Shown here: piece after piece, positions 1-8,317 of the stretch
Numbering within the stretch: position 1 is the first letter of the stretch
Layout: every line of letters begins with the position of its first letter
NCBI GenBank assembly: GCA_016790475.1
Contig: JAEUOX010000006.1
Coordinates: forward strand, 1-57,021
Length of the DNA stretch: 57,021 nucleotides
Reading direction: 5' to 3'
From: Rhodoferax sp.
GTDB taxonomy: Bacteria > Pseudomonadota > Gammaproteobacteria > Burkholderiales > Burkholderiaceae_C
Position numbers and translations under genes: made by a program
The notes under the pieces: generated by a model
Seen by the model: only the letters and a program-made list of their open reading frames with translations
The model's database searches: none
What the model was told of the DNA's origin: nothing

Positions 1-663
1 GTCGTAGATCACGTCCGCTGCGCCGCCGCAGGCCGCCTTGATGTCGTCGGCCAGGGTCTTCTGCTGCTGGCGATCCAGCGGGCCGCGCGGGTACACCACG
101 CCGGCATCGGCGCCGCAGGCCATCGCAAAGGCCACCTTCTCCGCGCTGGAGGCCGCAGCCACCACCCGGGCACCGGCCGCCTTGCCCAGCTCCACCGCGG
201 CCGCGCCGACACCACCAGCCGCACCCAGCACCAGCAGGGTCTCACCCGCCTGGAGGCCGCCCCGCGCGTGCAGCGCATAGTGGGACGTGCCGTAGGTGGC
301 GACCAGGGCGGCCGCGTCGTCGAACGGCATCGCGTCCGGGATCTTCACGCACATCGCCTGGTCCACTGCCACCTGCTCGGCGGCGCCGCCCCAGCCGGGC
401 ACGGCCACGACGCGATCGCCGGGAGCCAGGCGCGTGACCTCCGAGCCCACGGCCAGCACGGTGCCGGCGAGCTCCGCGCCGGGCGCAAACGGGCGCGGCG
501 GGCGGGCCTGGTACAGGTCCTGGATGATCAGCATATCGGGATAGTTGATGCCGACAGCCTGGACCCCGACCACCACCTGGGTCGGCCCAGGCCGGGGTGC
601 CGGCAGTTCATCGACGACCAGGGTCTCGGGGCCGCCAGGGGTCTTGGACAGCAGTGCTTTCAT
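1..663 (-). CDS. NAD(P)H:quinone oxidoreductase-like MDR protein, cut by left edge
   Basis: The first 221 codons of a medium-chain dehydrogenase/reductase of the quinone oxidoreductase type; the 3' end lies outside the window. The family uses NADPH to reduce quinones or activated alkenes in the cytoplasm. The GroES-like N-terminal half reads MKALLSKTPGGPETLVV and later FAPGAELAGTVLAVG. The Rossmann nucleotide-binding motif LVLGAAGGVGAAAVELGKAAGA follows near residues 148-168, interrupted by no stop. The zinc ligands of true alcohol dehydrogenases are not evident, which favours the zinc-free QOR subgroup. The start is the ATG whose complement is at 661-663. It is transcribed away from gbsR, so 664-879 is a divergent promoter region. 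Substrate cannot be told from sequence. Confidence 0.88.
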   Translation of the reverse strand, partial: MKALLSKTPGGPETLVVDELPAPRPGPTQVVVGVQAVGINYPDMLIIQDLYQARPPRPFAPGAELAGTVLAVGSEVTRLAPGDRVVAVPGWGGAAEQVAVDQAMCVKIPDAMPFDDAAALVATYGTSHYALHARGGLQAGETLLVLGAAGGVGAAAVELGKAAGARVVAAASSAEKVAFAMACGADAGVVYPRGPLDRQQQKTLADDIKAACGGAADVIYD

Positions 664-879
664 GGATGGGCCTCGCGCGGTTAAGCATCCATGGTACGGG
701 CGATGGGCGCCCGTGAACTGGCGATCGCCCCCTCTGAGGACAAACCGGTGCATAACGCCTGGACAGGCCCGGTACAACCCCGGGAAAAGCCAGGGACAAG
801 TCCACCCACCCGCGCACGACGCCAAAGACCCTTGATGCCAGTCAAGGATGGCGGATGCTGCGTCCGTCACTTCTTGAAG

Positions 880-903
880 TTTCAGAAAATACTGAAAATT
901 CAG
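880..903. promoter_or_regulatory. Palindromic operator before gbsR-cydAB
   Basis: The inverted repeat TTTCAG-AAAATA-CTGAAA lies at 880-897 and a further TTCAG half-site follows at 899-903, ending just before the proposed gbsR start at 905. It is strikingly AT-rich against its surroundings. A MarR/GbsR dimer typically binds such a dyad. Autoregulation of gbsR and control of the oxidase genes is inferred from position. If the dyad overlaps the start region, the second ATG at 914 may be the real start. Confidence 0.6.
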
Positions 904-904
904 A

Positions 905-1495
905 ATGATCCGCATGAACCTCCCACCCCTGACCCAGCGCTTCGTGATGCACTTCGGCGAGATGGGCAGCCGCTGGGGCATCAACCGCACCGTCGGGCAG
1001 ATCTACGCCTTTCTCTATGTGTCTCCCCAGCCGCGCAATGCGGACGAGATCGGCGAGGCGCTGGGCTTCTCGCGCTCCAACGTCAGCATGGGCCTCAAGG
1101 AACTGCAATCCTGGACCCTGGTGCGCCTGATCCACCAGCCCGGCGACCGCCGCGAGTACTTCCAGGCACCGGAGGACGTGTGGGCGATCTTCCGCACGCT
1201 GGCCAATGAACGCCGCAAGCGCGAGATCGACCCGACCCTGACGATGCTGCGCGACGCGCTGATGGAGCAGCCGGGCGTGCCGGAAGACGTGCATGCCCAG
1301 GCCCGCATGCAGCAGATGCACAGCTTCATCGAACTGATGACCGACTGGCTCGACGACGTGCAGAAGATGGACTCCGAGACCCTGGCCAGCCTGATGAAGA
1401 TGGGCTCGCGCGTGCAGAAGCTGCTGGAGGTGAAGGACCGCATGAAGCAGGCGCTGGGCATGGGCAGCGAAGGAGGCGGCGATGGACAGCCTTGA
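905..1495 (+). CDS. GbsR/MarR-family transcriptional regulator
   Basis: A 196-residue winged-helix regulator of the GbsR branch of the MarR superfamily. The N-terminus has the sequence MHFGEMGSRWGINRTVGQIY, followed by a helix-turn-helix near residues 45-80 (NADEIGEALGFSRSNVSMGLKEL) and the wing near 88-95. The C-terminal half (about residues 100-185) is a predicted helical dimerisation region rich in Met, Glu and Lys. Its last 14 bases overlap the cydA start, so translation is coupled and the oxidase is the likely target. An alternative start is the ATG at 914. The ligand or signal is unknown; related genes beside bd-type oxidases suggest a respiratory or redox cue. Confidence 0.85.
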   Translation: MIRMNLPPLTQRFVMHFGEMGSRWGINRTVGQIYAFLYVSPQPRNADEIGEALGFSRSNVSMGLKELQSWTLVRLIHQPGDRREYFQAPEDVWAIFRTLANERRKREIDPTLTMLRDALMEQPGVPEDVHAQARMQQMHSFIELMTDWLDDVQKMDSETLASLMKMGSRVQKLLEVKDRMKQALGMGSEGGGDGQP

Positions 1496-2849
1496 CCCGC
1501 TGCTGCTGGCCCGCCTGCAGTTCGCGGCCAACATCAGCTTCCATATCCTGTTCCCCAGCATCAGCATCGCGCTGGGATGGGTGCTGCTGTACTTCAAGAC
1601 CCGCTACGTGGTCACCCGCCAGGCGCACTGGATGGATGCCTACCAGTTCTGGGTCAAGGTATTCGCGCTGACCTTCGCGCTGGGCGTGGTCAGCGGCGTC
1701 ACGATGAGCTTCCAGTTCGGCACCAACTGGCCCGGCTTCATGAACACCGTGGGCAACGTGGCCGGCCCGCTGCTGGCCTACGAGGTGCTGACCGCCTTCT
1801 TCCTGGAGGCGACGATGCTGGGCGTCATGCTGTTCGGCCGCGAACGCGTGAGCGAGCGCATGCACACCATTGCCACCTTCCTGGTGGCGGCCGGCACCAC
1901 CGCCTCGGCCTTCTGGATCCTGGCGCTGAATTCCTGGATGCACACGCCGGCCGGCTTCGAGATGGTCGACGGGCAGGCCCAGGTGACGAGCTGGTGGGCG
2001 GTCATCTTCAACCCCTCGTTTCCGTACCGGCTCACCCATGTGCTGCTCGCCTCGGGCCTGACGGTGGCGTTCCTGCTGGCCGGCATCAGCGCGTTCCGGT
2101 GGCTTCGGCAGGACCGCGGCGCCGACGTGCAGGCCGCCCTGCGCACCGGCGTGTTCAGCGCGGCGCTGCTGATCCCGCTGCAGATCGGCGTGGGCGACCT
2201 GCACGGCCTGAACACGCTGGAGCACCAGCCGGCCAAGATCGCCGCGATGGAGGGCATCTGGCAGACGCAGCGCGGCGCTCCGGCGGTGCTGTTCGCACTG
2301 CCGGACGCGGCCACGCAGTCCAACCGCTTCGAGATCGCGATCCCCGGCCTGGCCTCGCTCTACCTGACGCATGACTGGAACGGCGAGATCCGCGGCATCC
2401 AGGACTTCGCCGGTCAGCACCCGCCGGTGGCGCCGGTGTTCTGGGCCTTCCGGGTCATGGTCGGCGTCGGGCTGCTGATGCTGGCGGTCAGCTGGCTGGC
2501 GGCCTGGCAGTTGCGCCGACACCGCGAACTGCGGCGGTGGATGGTCCGCGTGCTGGTCGGCATGAGCTTCTCCGGCTGGGTCGCGCTGCTGGCCGGCTGG
2601 TACACCACCGAGATCGGGCGCCAGCCCTGGCTGGTGCAGGGCGTGCTGACGACTGCGCAAGCCGCATCCACCGTGCCGGCGGGGAGCATCGCGCTGACGC
2701 TCACGCTGTATCTGGTGCTGTACGCGCTGTTGCTGGTGGCCTATGTCAGCGTACTTTTCCACCTGGCGGCCAAGGCCTCCGGCAAACACGCGGCGGGCCA
2801 TACAGGCGGCGCCGTCCCTGGCGCACGGGAGGACGTGGCCCATGCCTGA
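1482..2849 (+). CDS. cydA: Cytochrome bd-type (cyanide-insensitive) ubiquinol oxidase subunit I
   Basis: A 455-residue inner-membrane subunit that oxidises ubiquinol and carries the heme groups of a bd-type terminal oxidase. The conserved N-terminus has the heme ligand His21 in QFAANISFHILFPSISIALG. About nine hydrophobic segments follow. The GRQPWLVQGVL quinol-site sequence lies near residue 385. The protein is shorter than E. coli CydA (522 residues), with the short Q-loop typical of CIO-type enzymes, so cioA would be an equally good name. It overlaps gbsR by 14 bases and cydB by 8, forming one transcription unit. No cydX-like or DUF2474-like small gene and no cydDC follow. Confidence 0.93.
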   Translation: MDSLDPLLLARLQFAANISFHILFPSISIALGWVLLYFKTRYVVTRQAHWMDAYQFWVKVFALTFALGVVSGVTMSFQFGTNWPGFMNTVGNVAGPLLAYEVLTAFFLEATMLGVMLFGRERVSERMHTIATFLVAAGTTASAFWILALNSWMHTPAGFEMVDGQAQVTSWWAVIFNPSFPYRLTHVLLASGLTVAFLLAGISAFRWLRQDRGADVQAALRTGVFSAALLIPLQIGVGDLHGLNTLEHQPAKIAAMEGIWQTQRGAPAVLFALPDAATQSNRFEIAIPGLASLYLTHDWNGEIRGIQDFAGQHPPVAPVFWAFRVMVGVGLLMLAVSWLAAWQLRRHRELRRWMVRVLVGMSFSGWVALLAGWYTTEIGRQPWLVQGVLTTAQAASTVPAGSIALTLTLYLVLYALLLVAYVSVLFHLAAKASGKHAAGHTGGAVPGAREDVAHA

Positions 2850-3876
2850 GCTCTTGCCGGACCTGACCCAGCCTGCGGGCTGGCTGCCGCTGGTCTTTGC
2901 GCTGGTCATGGCCCTGTCGCTGCTGGCCTACGTGGTGCTGGACGGCTATGACCTGGGTGTGGGCATGCTGCTGCGGCGTGGCAGCGATGGCACCCAGAAG
3001 GACGCCATGGTGGCCAGCATCGGCCCGTTCTGGGACGCCAACGAGACCTGGCTGGTGCTCGGAGTGGGTGTGCTGCTGGTGGCGTTCCCGCGGGCCCATG
3101 GCGAGATCCTGGGCGCGCTGTACCTGCCGGTGGCGCTGATGCTGCTCGGGCTGATGCTGCGCGGCGTGGCCTTCGACTTCCGCGTCAAGGCCCGCACCCA
3201 CCACCGGCCGCTGTGGGACCAGGCCTTCGGACTGGGCTCCCTGCTCGCCAGCCTGGCGCAAGGCTTCATGCTCGGCGCCTGGATCACCGGCTTTCGTGGC
3301 GACCTGTGGAGCCATCTGTTCAGCGCACTGATCGGCCTGTGCCTGGTGGCGGCCTACCGGCTGCTGGGCGCCGGCTGGCTGATCTTCAAGACCGAGGGTG
3401 CGCTGCAACTGCAGGCCGTTGCCTGGGCCCGCAGCAGCCTGTGGCTGACGGCAGGCGGCATCGGTGCGATCTCGCTGGCCACGCCGCTGGTCAGCGCCCG
3501 CATCTTCGACAAGTGGTTCAGCTTCCCGAACCTGGTGATGCTGCTGCCGATCCCGGCGATGACGCTGGTGCTCTTCTACATGATCGCGCGCAGCCTGGCC
3601 CGGCTGCCGGTGCGGCTGCAGCAGGACAACCAGTACGGCACTGCGGTGCCCTTCGCCTGCACGGTGGGCATCTTCCTGCTGGCCTTCTACGGCCTGGGCT
3701 ACAGCGTGTTTCCGTGGCTGGTGGTGGACCGCATCACGCTGTGGCAGGCGGCCAGCGCGACGCCGGCCCTGTGGGTCATCTTCTGGGGCGTGGTGGTCGT
3801 GCTGCCGGTGATCATCGGCTACACGGTGTTTGCCTACCGGGTGTTCAGCGGGAAATCGACCGCCCTGCAGTACTGA
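2842..3876 (+). CDS. cydB: Cytochrome bd-type ubiquinol oxidase subunit II
   Basis: A 344-residue polytopic partner of CydA in the quinol oxidase of the inner membrane. The family signature near the N-terminus is LLAYVVLDGYDLGVGML, followed by GPFWDANETWLVLGVGVLLVAFP, a nearly invariant CydB segment. Eight to nine transmembrane helices can be traced. The ATG at 2842 was chosen because it overlaps the cydA stop by 8 bases and starts the conserved sequence; the open frame extends further upstream but only as antisense-free shadow of cydA. With GbsR it forms an oxygen- or stress-responsive respiratory branch (inference). Confidence 0.93.
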   Translation: MPELLPDLTQPAGWLPLVFALVMALSLLAYVVLDGYDLGVGMLLRRGSDGTQKDAMVASIGPFWDANETWLVLGVGVLLVAFPRAHGEILGALYLPVALMLLGLMLRGVAFDFRVKARTHHRPLWDQAFGLGSLLASLAQGFMLGAWITGFRGDLWSHLFSALIGLCLVAAYRLLGAGWLIFKTEGALQLQAVAWARSSLWLTAGGIGAISLATPLVSARIFDKWFSFPNLVMLLPIPAMTLVLFYMIARSLARLPVRLQQDNQYGTAVPFACTVGIFLLAFYGLGYSVFPWLVVDRITLWQAASATPALWVIFWGVVVVLPVIIGYTVFAYRVFSGKSTALQY

Positions 3877-3949
3877 TCGCCGGTGTCACCGCAGGCCGAT
3901 GCGGGGCACAATGCAGAGGCGACCCGCCAACCGACGACCCAGGAGGCCC

Positions 3950-4552
3950 ATGACGATCGACCACTTTGCGCGCAAGGCCGGCAGCTACGAGCAGGACCCG
4001 AACCGGGTCGGCAATGTCCAGACCATTGCCGGCGCGATCCGGGGCATGTTCCAGCTCGACCGCTCCATGCACCTGATGGATTTCGGCTCCGGCACCGGCC
4101 TGCTGCTGGAAGGCCTGGCCCCGCATGTCGCCCGGTTCACCGCGGTCGACGTCTCGCCGTCGATGCATGCCCAGCTCCGGGCCAAGCAGGACAGGCTGGG
4201 ATGCCCGCTGGAGATGATCGAAGCCGATCTGGAGCGCGTCGACCTCGACCGCACCTTCGACGGCATCGTTTCCTCGATGACGATGCACCACGTCCGGAGC
4301 ATCGAAGCGATGTTCGGCAAGTTCCACGCGATGCTGCGCGAAGGGGGCTTCATCGCGATTGCCGATCTGGATCAGGAAGACGGCAGCTTCCATACCGAGG
4401 ACACCGGCGTGCACCACCTCGGCTTTGACCGCACCGCGATCGCCGCCTGCGCGACCGGTGCCGGGTTCCGGCAGGTCCAGGTCACCACGGCCAGTGTGGT
4501 GCAGAAGGGTGGCAGGGGCTATCCGATCTTTCTGCTGACCGGCGTCCGCTGA
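3950..4552 (+). CDS. Class I SAM-dependent methyltransferase
   Basis: A 200-residue protein with the glycine-rich SAM-binding motif I at residues 44-50 (DFGSGTG), an acidic post-I residue in FTAVDVSPSM, and motif-II/III-like segments FDGIVSSMTMHHV and LREGGFIAIADLDQED. This is the Methyltransf_11/25 layout seen in small-molecule methyltransferases such as UbiE-like enzymes. The start at 3950 follows AGGAGG at 3941-3946; the spacing is short but the downstream sequence is the first to match the family. It lies 73 bases after cydB on the same strand and may be read through from it. The substrate is not predictable. Confidence 0.85.
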   Translation: MTIDHFARKAGSYEQDPNRVGNVQTIAGAIRGMFQLDRSMHLMDFGSGTGLLLEGLAPHVARFTAVDVSPSMHAQLRAKQDRLGCPLEMIEADLERVDLDRTFDGIVSSMTMHHVRSIEAMFGKFHAMLREGGFIAIADLDQEDGSFHTEDTGVHHLGFDRTAIAACATGAGFRQVQVTTASVVQKGGRGYPIFLLTGVR

Positions 4553-4609
4553 CGCTGAAGGCCGACAACGCTTGCGCGTTTCACTTCACGGCGGCCAACG
4601 GACCAGCCC

Positions 4610-5215
4610 ATGCAGATCACGGTGGCCACCCCTGCCGACGCCGAGGCCATCAGCGCGCCGGTGCTCGCAATCAGCGCGCCCTTCTTCCTGGCCCCCACGC
4701 GGGAAGGCGCCGAGCCCTTCCTGGCATCCGTCAGTGAGGACGCGGAACGTGGCTACCTGGCCACGGCCCGGTTTCGGGGCCATGTGGCGCGGGCCGGCCA
4801 TCCGGGCCGGTTCACCGTCAACGCCAGCCTGAACGCGGTTCCGGTCTACGAACGCTTCGGTTTCCTGCGCCGCGGCTTCGCGATCAAGCCGCTGCGGGTG
4901 CGCATCCTCGAGGCCACCGACGCGGACTGGGCCCGGGTGCCGACGCTGCGCAGCTGGTCCACGCAGCGCACGCCGGCAGACTTCCGCAACAGCCGCATCA
5001 AGGCGGACCGCGCGCTGCAGCGCGACCCGGCCTACCGGCCGGAGTTCACGAACGTGCCAATCGTCTACCAGGACCATGCGATCACGCTGGACGACGAGGA
5101 GCTGGCGCTGCTGCACCGCCATGCGCAGCGCAGCCTCTACGGGGAGGACGACGGCCTGGCGCTGCGCGACATCGTCTTTGCCTGGTGGGAACAGCAGTTT
5201 CTGGGGCGTGACTGA
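4610..5215 (+). CDS. GNAT-like protein lacking its acetyl-CoA loop, fused to an unknown C-terminal domain
   Basis: A 201-residue open frame. Residues 1-58 look like the start of a GNAT acetyltransferase (ATPADAEAIS, then TREGAEPFLASVS), and residues 62-86 like its end (HPGRFTVNASLNAVPVYERF). The central beta4-alpha3 stretch that holds the R/Q-x-x-G-x-G/A acetyl-CoA loop, about 35-40 residues in relatives as I recall them, is absent, without a frameshift. From about residue 93 the sequence (RVRILEATDADWARVPTLRS onward, ending AWWEQQFLGRD) is a segment I do not recognise. Catalytic acetyl transfer looks unlikely. It may be a decaying gene, a repurposed fold or an assembly error. The start follows no strong Shine-Dalgarno. 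Confidence 0.6.
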   Translation: MQITVATPADAEAISAPVLAISAPFFLAPTREGAEPFLASVSEDAERGYLATARFRGHVARAGHPGRFTVNASLNAVPVYERFGFLRRGFAIKPLRVRILEATDADWARVPTLRSWSTQRTPADFRNSRIKADRALQRDPAYRPEFTNVPIVYQDHAITLDDEELALLHRHAQRSLYGEDDGLALRDIVFAWWEQQFLGRD

Positions 5216-5242
5216 CGCCTGACCCGCAGGGAGAAGACCCCC

Positions 5243-5878
5243 ATGCATGTGGACTTTGCGACGCTCACCGCCTACCAGCGCTACAAGCTGATGGCCAGCC
5301 TGATCGTGCCGCGGCCGATCGCGCTGGTCACGACGATCAATGCCGACGGCATCGTCAATGCCGCGCCCTTCTCGATGTTCAACATGATGGGCGAGGACCC
5401 GCCGATCCTGATGATCAGCATCAACAAGCTGCAGGACCACCACCTGAAGGACACCAGCCGCAACATCCTGGCCAAGGGCGAGTTCGTCGTGCACATTGCC
5501 GACGAGCCGATGGCCGAGCAGATGCACCGCTGCGGCGAGACGCTGCCGTCCTGGCAGAGCGAGCTGGAGGCGGTGGGCCTGCACACCGCGGCGCCGCAGC
5601 GTGTACGCGTGCCGCGCATCGCCGAGGCGCCGGTGGCCTTCGAGTGCCGGCTGCACGAGACGCTGGAGACGGCCAGCCGCCACATCTTCATCGGCGAGGT
5701 GGTGTGCCTGCATGCGCAGGACGACCTGATCGACACCACGCTGTGGCGTGTGCGGCTGCAGAACTTCTTCCCGGTGGCGCGCTTTGGCGCGAGCTTCTAT
5801 GTGCGCACGCGCGACCGCTTCGCGATGGCGCCGCAGAAGGAGGGCACCGAGTCCAACCCGATCGACGAGATTCAGTAA
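5243..5878 (+). CDS. Flavin reductase family (FMN-binding split-barrel) protein
   Basis: A 211-residue protein of the flavin reductase-like fold. The hallmark N-terminal segment is LMASLIVPRPIALVTTINAD, followed by GIVNAAPFSMFNMMGEDPP; the C-terminal half carries the SRHIFIGEVVCLHA strand and the NFFPVARFGASFYVRT end. Such proteins bind FMN and supply reduced flavin to a monooxygenase or act as small reductases. A good AGGGAGA ribosome site lies at 5229-5235. The amidohydrolase gene begins 5 bases after its stop, so the two are surely cotranscribed. No monooxygenase partner is present in the window. Confidence 0.86.
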   Translation: MHVDFATLTAYQRYKLMASLIVPRPIALVTTINADGIVNAAPFSMFNMMGEDPPILMISINKLQDHHLKDTSRNILAKGEFVVHIADEPMAEQMHRCGETLPSWQSELEAVGLHTAAPQRVRVPRIAEAPVAFECRLHETLETASRHIFIGEVVCLHAQDDLIDTTLWRVRLQNFFPVARFGASFYVRTRDRFAMAPQKEGTESNPIDEIQ

Positions 5879-5882
5879 CAGC

Positions 5883-7088
5883 ATGACCACGACACCCCAG
5901 GTACTGCGCAATGTTCGCCCGATGGGCGACGCGGCGGCCGACCTCCTGATCGCCGACGGCCGCATCACCGCCGTGCTGCCAGGCGGCACCGCCGACGGGT
6001 CGCTGCCGCTGCTGGCCGACGGCGCCGGGCAGCTGCTGCTGCCGGCGCTGGTCGAGGCCCACACCCACCTGGACAAGACGCTGTGGAACATGCCCTGGCG
6101 GCCCAACACCGCCGGCCCGACCCGCTGGCACCGCATCACGAACGAGCAGACCGTGCTGCGGGACGAGATCCGGGTGTCGATGGCCGAACGCACCGGCGCA
6201 CTGATCGAGCACTGCATCGCGCAGGGCTCGCTGCACATCCGCAGCCATGTCGACGCGCAGACGGCCTGGGGCATTGGCCATGTGGAGGCCATGCTCGACA
6301 TCCGTCGCCGCTATACCGACCTGGTGGACCTGCAGCTGGTCACCTTCCCGCAGGGCGGCATGCTGTGCTCGCCGGGTGCGGTGGCGCTGATGGAGCAGTC
6401 GCTGGCGCTGGGCGTCGATGTGGTCGGCGGCATCGACCCGGCGGTAATCGACGGGGACCCGATCCGTGCGCTGGAGACGCTGTTCGGCATGGCGACACGC
6501 TTCGGCAAGCCGCTGGACATCCACCTGCACGACCTGGGCGAACTCGGCCGCTGGGAGATCGAGCGGATCTGCGATTTCACGCAGTCGCACGGCATGCAGG
6601 GTCGGGTGACGATCAGCCATGCCTACGCGCTGGGCGCCTTCGCTCCGGCCGACCTGGAGCCCCTGGCAGACCGGCTGGCCGCGCTGGGCATCACCATCCT
6701 CACCTGCGTGCCGATGCACTTCACGGTGCCGCCGGTGGCGCTGCTGCGCAGTCGGGGCGTGAATGTCGCGGCCGGCTCCGACGGCATCCGCGACGCCTGG
6801 GGGCCGACCGGCAATGGCGACATGCTGGAACGCGCGATGTTCCTGGGCCTGCGCTACGGCTGGAGCAAGGATGCGCAGCTGGCCGACGCGCTGGACATCG
6901 TCACGCACGGTGGCGCCCGCGCGCTGGCGCTGGCCGACTACGGCCTGGCCCCCGGCTGCCAGGCCGACCTGCTACTGCTGCCCTCGGAGAACATCGCGGA
7001 GGCGGTCATCAACAGGGACCGGCGCCGGACCGTGATCCGCCGCGGGCGCCTCGTCGCGCGTGACGGGGTGTTCCTGGCGCCCCGCTGA
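5883..7088 (+). CDS. Amidohydrolase of the cytosine deaminase type
   Basis: A 401-residue metal-dependent hydrolase resembling cytosine deaminase (CodA) and related deaminases. The metal motif HTH is at residues 60-62 (VEAHTHLDKTLWNMPW), HIRSHVDAQ and DIHLHDLGELGRWEIE follow, then ISHAYALG, and the catalytic Asp is D300 in AAGSDGIRDAWGPTGNGDM. The Asp and the GPxGNGDMLERA run are characteristic of the CodA branch, acting on cyclic amidines or ureas. The start at 5883 is 5 bases after the flavin reductase stop. It is followed after 2 bases by the VOC gene. Pyrimidine or heterocycle breakdown is a reasonable inference; the actual substrate is open. Confidence 0.85.
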   Translation: MTTTPQVLRNVRPMGDAAADLLIADGRITAVLPGGTADGSLPLLADGAGQLLLPALVEAHTHLDKTLWNMPWRPNTAGPTRWHRITNEQTVLRDEIRVSMAERTGALIEHCIAQGSLHIRSHVDAQTAWGIGHVEAMLDIRRRYTDLVDLQLVTFPQGGMLCSPGAVALMEQSLALGVDVVGGIDPAVIDGDPIRALETLFGMATRFGKPLDIHLHDLGELGRWEIERICDFTQSHGMQGRVTISHAYALGAFAPADLEPLADRLAALGITILTCVPMHFTVPPVALLRSRGVNVAAGSDGIRDAWGPTGNGDMLERAMFLGLRYGWSKDAQLADALDIVTHGGARALALADYGLAPGCQADLLLLPSENIAEAVINRDRRRTVIRRGRLVARDGVFLAPR

Positions 7089-7090
7089 GC

Positions 7091-7486
7091 ATGTTCTCGC
7101 ACATCTTCGTCGGCACCAACGACTTCGCACGGGCGCAGAGTTTCTATACCGCGCTGATGGACGCCCTCGGCATCCAGGCCCGGTTCTGCGAACCGGACCG
7201 GCCCTGGGCCGGCTGGCAGTCCGCGCCCGATCCGCGGCCGCTGTTCCTGATCGGGCGCCCCTTCGACGGCGAGCCGCATGCGCCCGGCAACGGGCAGATG
7301 GTGGCTTTCCTGGCGCCCAGCCGCGCCGTCGTGGACCAGGCCTATGCCGTGGCGCTGGCGCATGGCGGCCGTTCCGAAGGGACGCCCGGGCTGCGGCCGC
7401 AGTACCACGCCCACTACTACGGCGCCTACTTCCGCGACCCGGACGGCAACAAGCTCTGCGTCGCCTGCCACCAGCCACCGCCATAG
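7091..7486 (+). CDS. VOC-family (glyoxalase/bleomycin-resistance fold) protein
   Basis: A 131-residue vicinal oxygen chelate domain. The typical N-terminus MFSHIFVGTNDFARAQSFYT and C-terminus YYGAYFRDPDGNKLCVACH are both present, so the fold is complete. Likely metal ligands are the His near residue 4 and the acidic residues of the last strand, but the exact set is uncertain. Its start is 2 bases past the amidohydrolase stop, which puts it at the end of the flavin reductase-amidohydrolase operon. Members range from lyases to dioxygenases and resistance proteins; no function can be fixed. Confidence 0.85.
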   Translation: MFSHIFVGTNDFARAQSFYTALMDALGIQARFCEPDRPWAGWQSAPDPRPLFLIGRPFDGEPHAPGNGQMVAFLAPSRAVVDQAYAVALAHGGRSEGTPGLRPQYHAHYYGAYFRDPDGNKLCVACHQPPP

Positions 7487-7564
7487 CGCGTCGGCCACTG
7501 CCGGTTTACGTTTCTTTACCGCCCCGACAAGCAGCCCCGGAAGCGCCCCGCCTACACTGCGCCC

Positions 7565-8287
7565 ATGGCAGAGCGACTGTTGCTGATCGAGGACGATGCC
7601 CGGCTGGCCCAGATGGTGGCGCAGTACCTGGGCCAGTCCGGCTTCCAGGTGGACCACGCGGCCGATGGCCTGGGCGGCCTGGCCCGGCTGCAGGCCACGC
7701 AGGGCGAGACACCGCCGGATCTGGTCGTGCTGGACCTGATGCTGCCCGACATCGACGGCCTGGAGGTCTGCCGGCGCATCCGGGCGTTGCCCGGCCCCGC
7801 GGCCCGCACGCCAATCGTCATGCTGACCGCGAAGGGCGACCCGATGGACCGCATCATCGGCCTGGAGATCGGCGCCGACGACTACCTGCCCAAGCCCTTC
7901 GAACCGCGCGAGCTGCTGGCGCGCATCCGAGCGGTGCTGCGCCGCCATGGCCCGGGGAGCCACGGCGCGGAGGCCGGCCAGACCATGCGCTTCGGCTCGC
8001 TGGAGATCGACCGCGACGCGCGCACGGTGACCGTCGGCGGGCGCAACTGCGAGCTGACCTCCTACCAGTTCGACCTGCTGACGGCACTGGCCGAGCGGGC
8101 CGGCCGCGTGCTGACGCGCGACCAGATCATGGAGGCGGTGCGCGGGCGCGAGCTTGACGCCTTCGACCGCTCGATCGACGTGCACATGGGGCGCATCCGC
8201 GCCGCGATCGAGGTCGACCCGAAAGCCCCCAAGCGCATCCTGACGGTGCGCGGCGTGGGCTATGTGTTCGCCCGCCAGCAGGACTGA
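7565..8287 (+). CDS. OmpR/PhoB-family response regulator
   Basis: A 240-residue DNA-binding response regulator. The receiver domain has the acidic pair D10/D11, phosphoacceptor D57 (VVLDLMLPDIDG), T88 and K110 (ADDYLPKPF). The C-terminal winged helix (about residues 140-235) contains LTSYQFDLLTALAERAGRVL and the recognition region FDRSIDVHMGRIRAAIE, ending RGVGYVFARQ. It is followed after 30 bases by its kinase. The layout resembles RstA/OmpR pairs, but the target genes are not apparent. The upstream 78 bases contain a T-rich stretch (tttctttacc) that may belong to the promoter. Confidence 0.92.
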   Translation: MAERLLLIEDDARLAQMVAQYLGQSGFQVDHAADGLGGLARLQATQGETPPDLVVLDLMLPDIDGLEVCRRIRALPGPAARTPIVMLTAKGDPMDRIIGLEIGADDYLPKPFEPRELLARIRAVLRRHGPGSHGAEAGQTMRFGSLEIDRDARTVTVGGRNCELTSYQFDLLTALAERAGRVLTRDQIMEAVRGRELDAFDRSIDVHMGRIRAAIEVDPKAPKRILTVRGVGYVFARQQD

Positions 8288-8317
8288 CGCGGCCTGACGA
8301 CGCCGCGCGCGACCGCC

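Noticed and set aside
3877..3949. cydX or DUF2474 small subunit gene after cydB
   Set aside because: The 73-base gap contains no start with a hydrophobic small protein.
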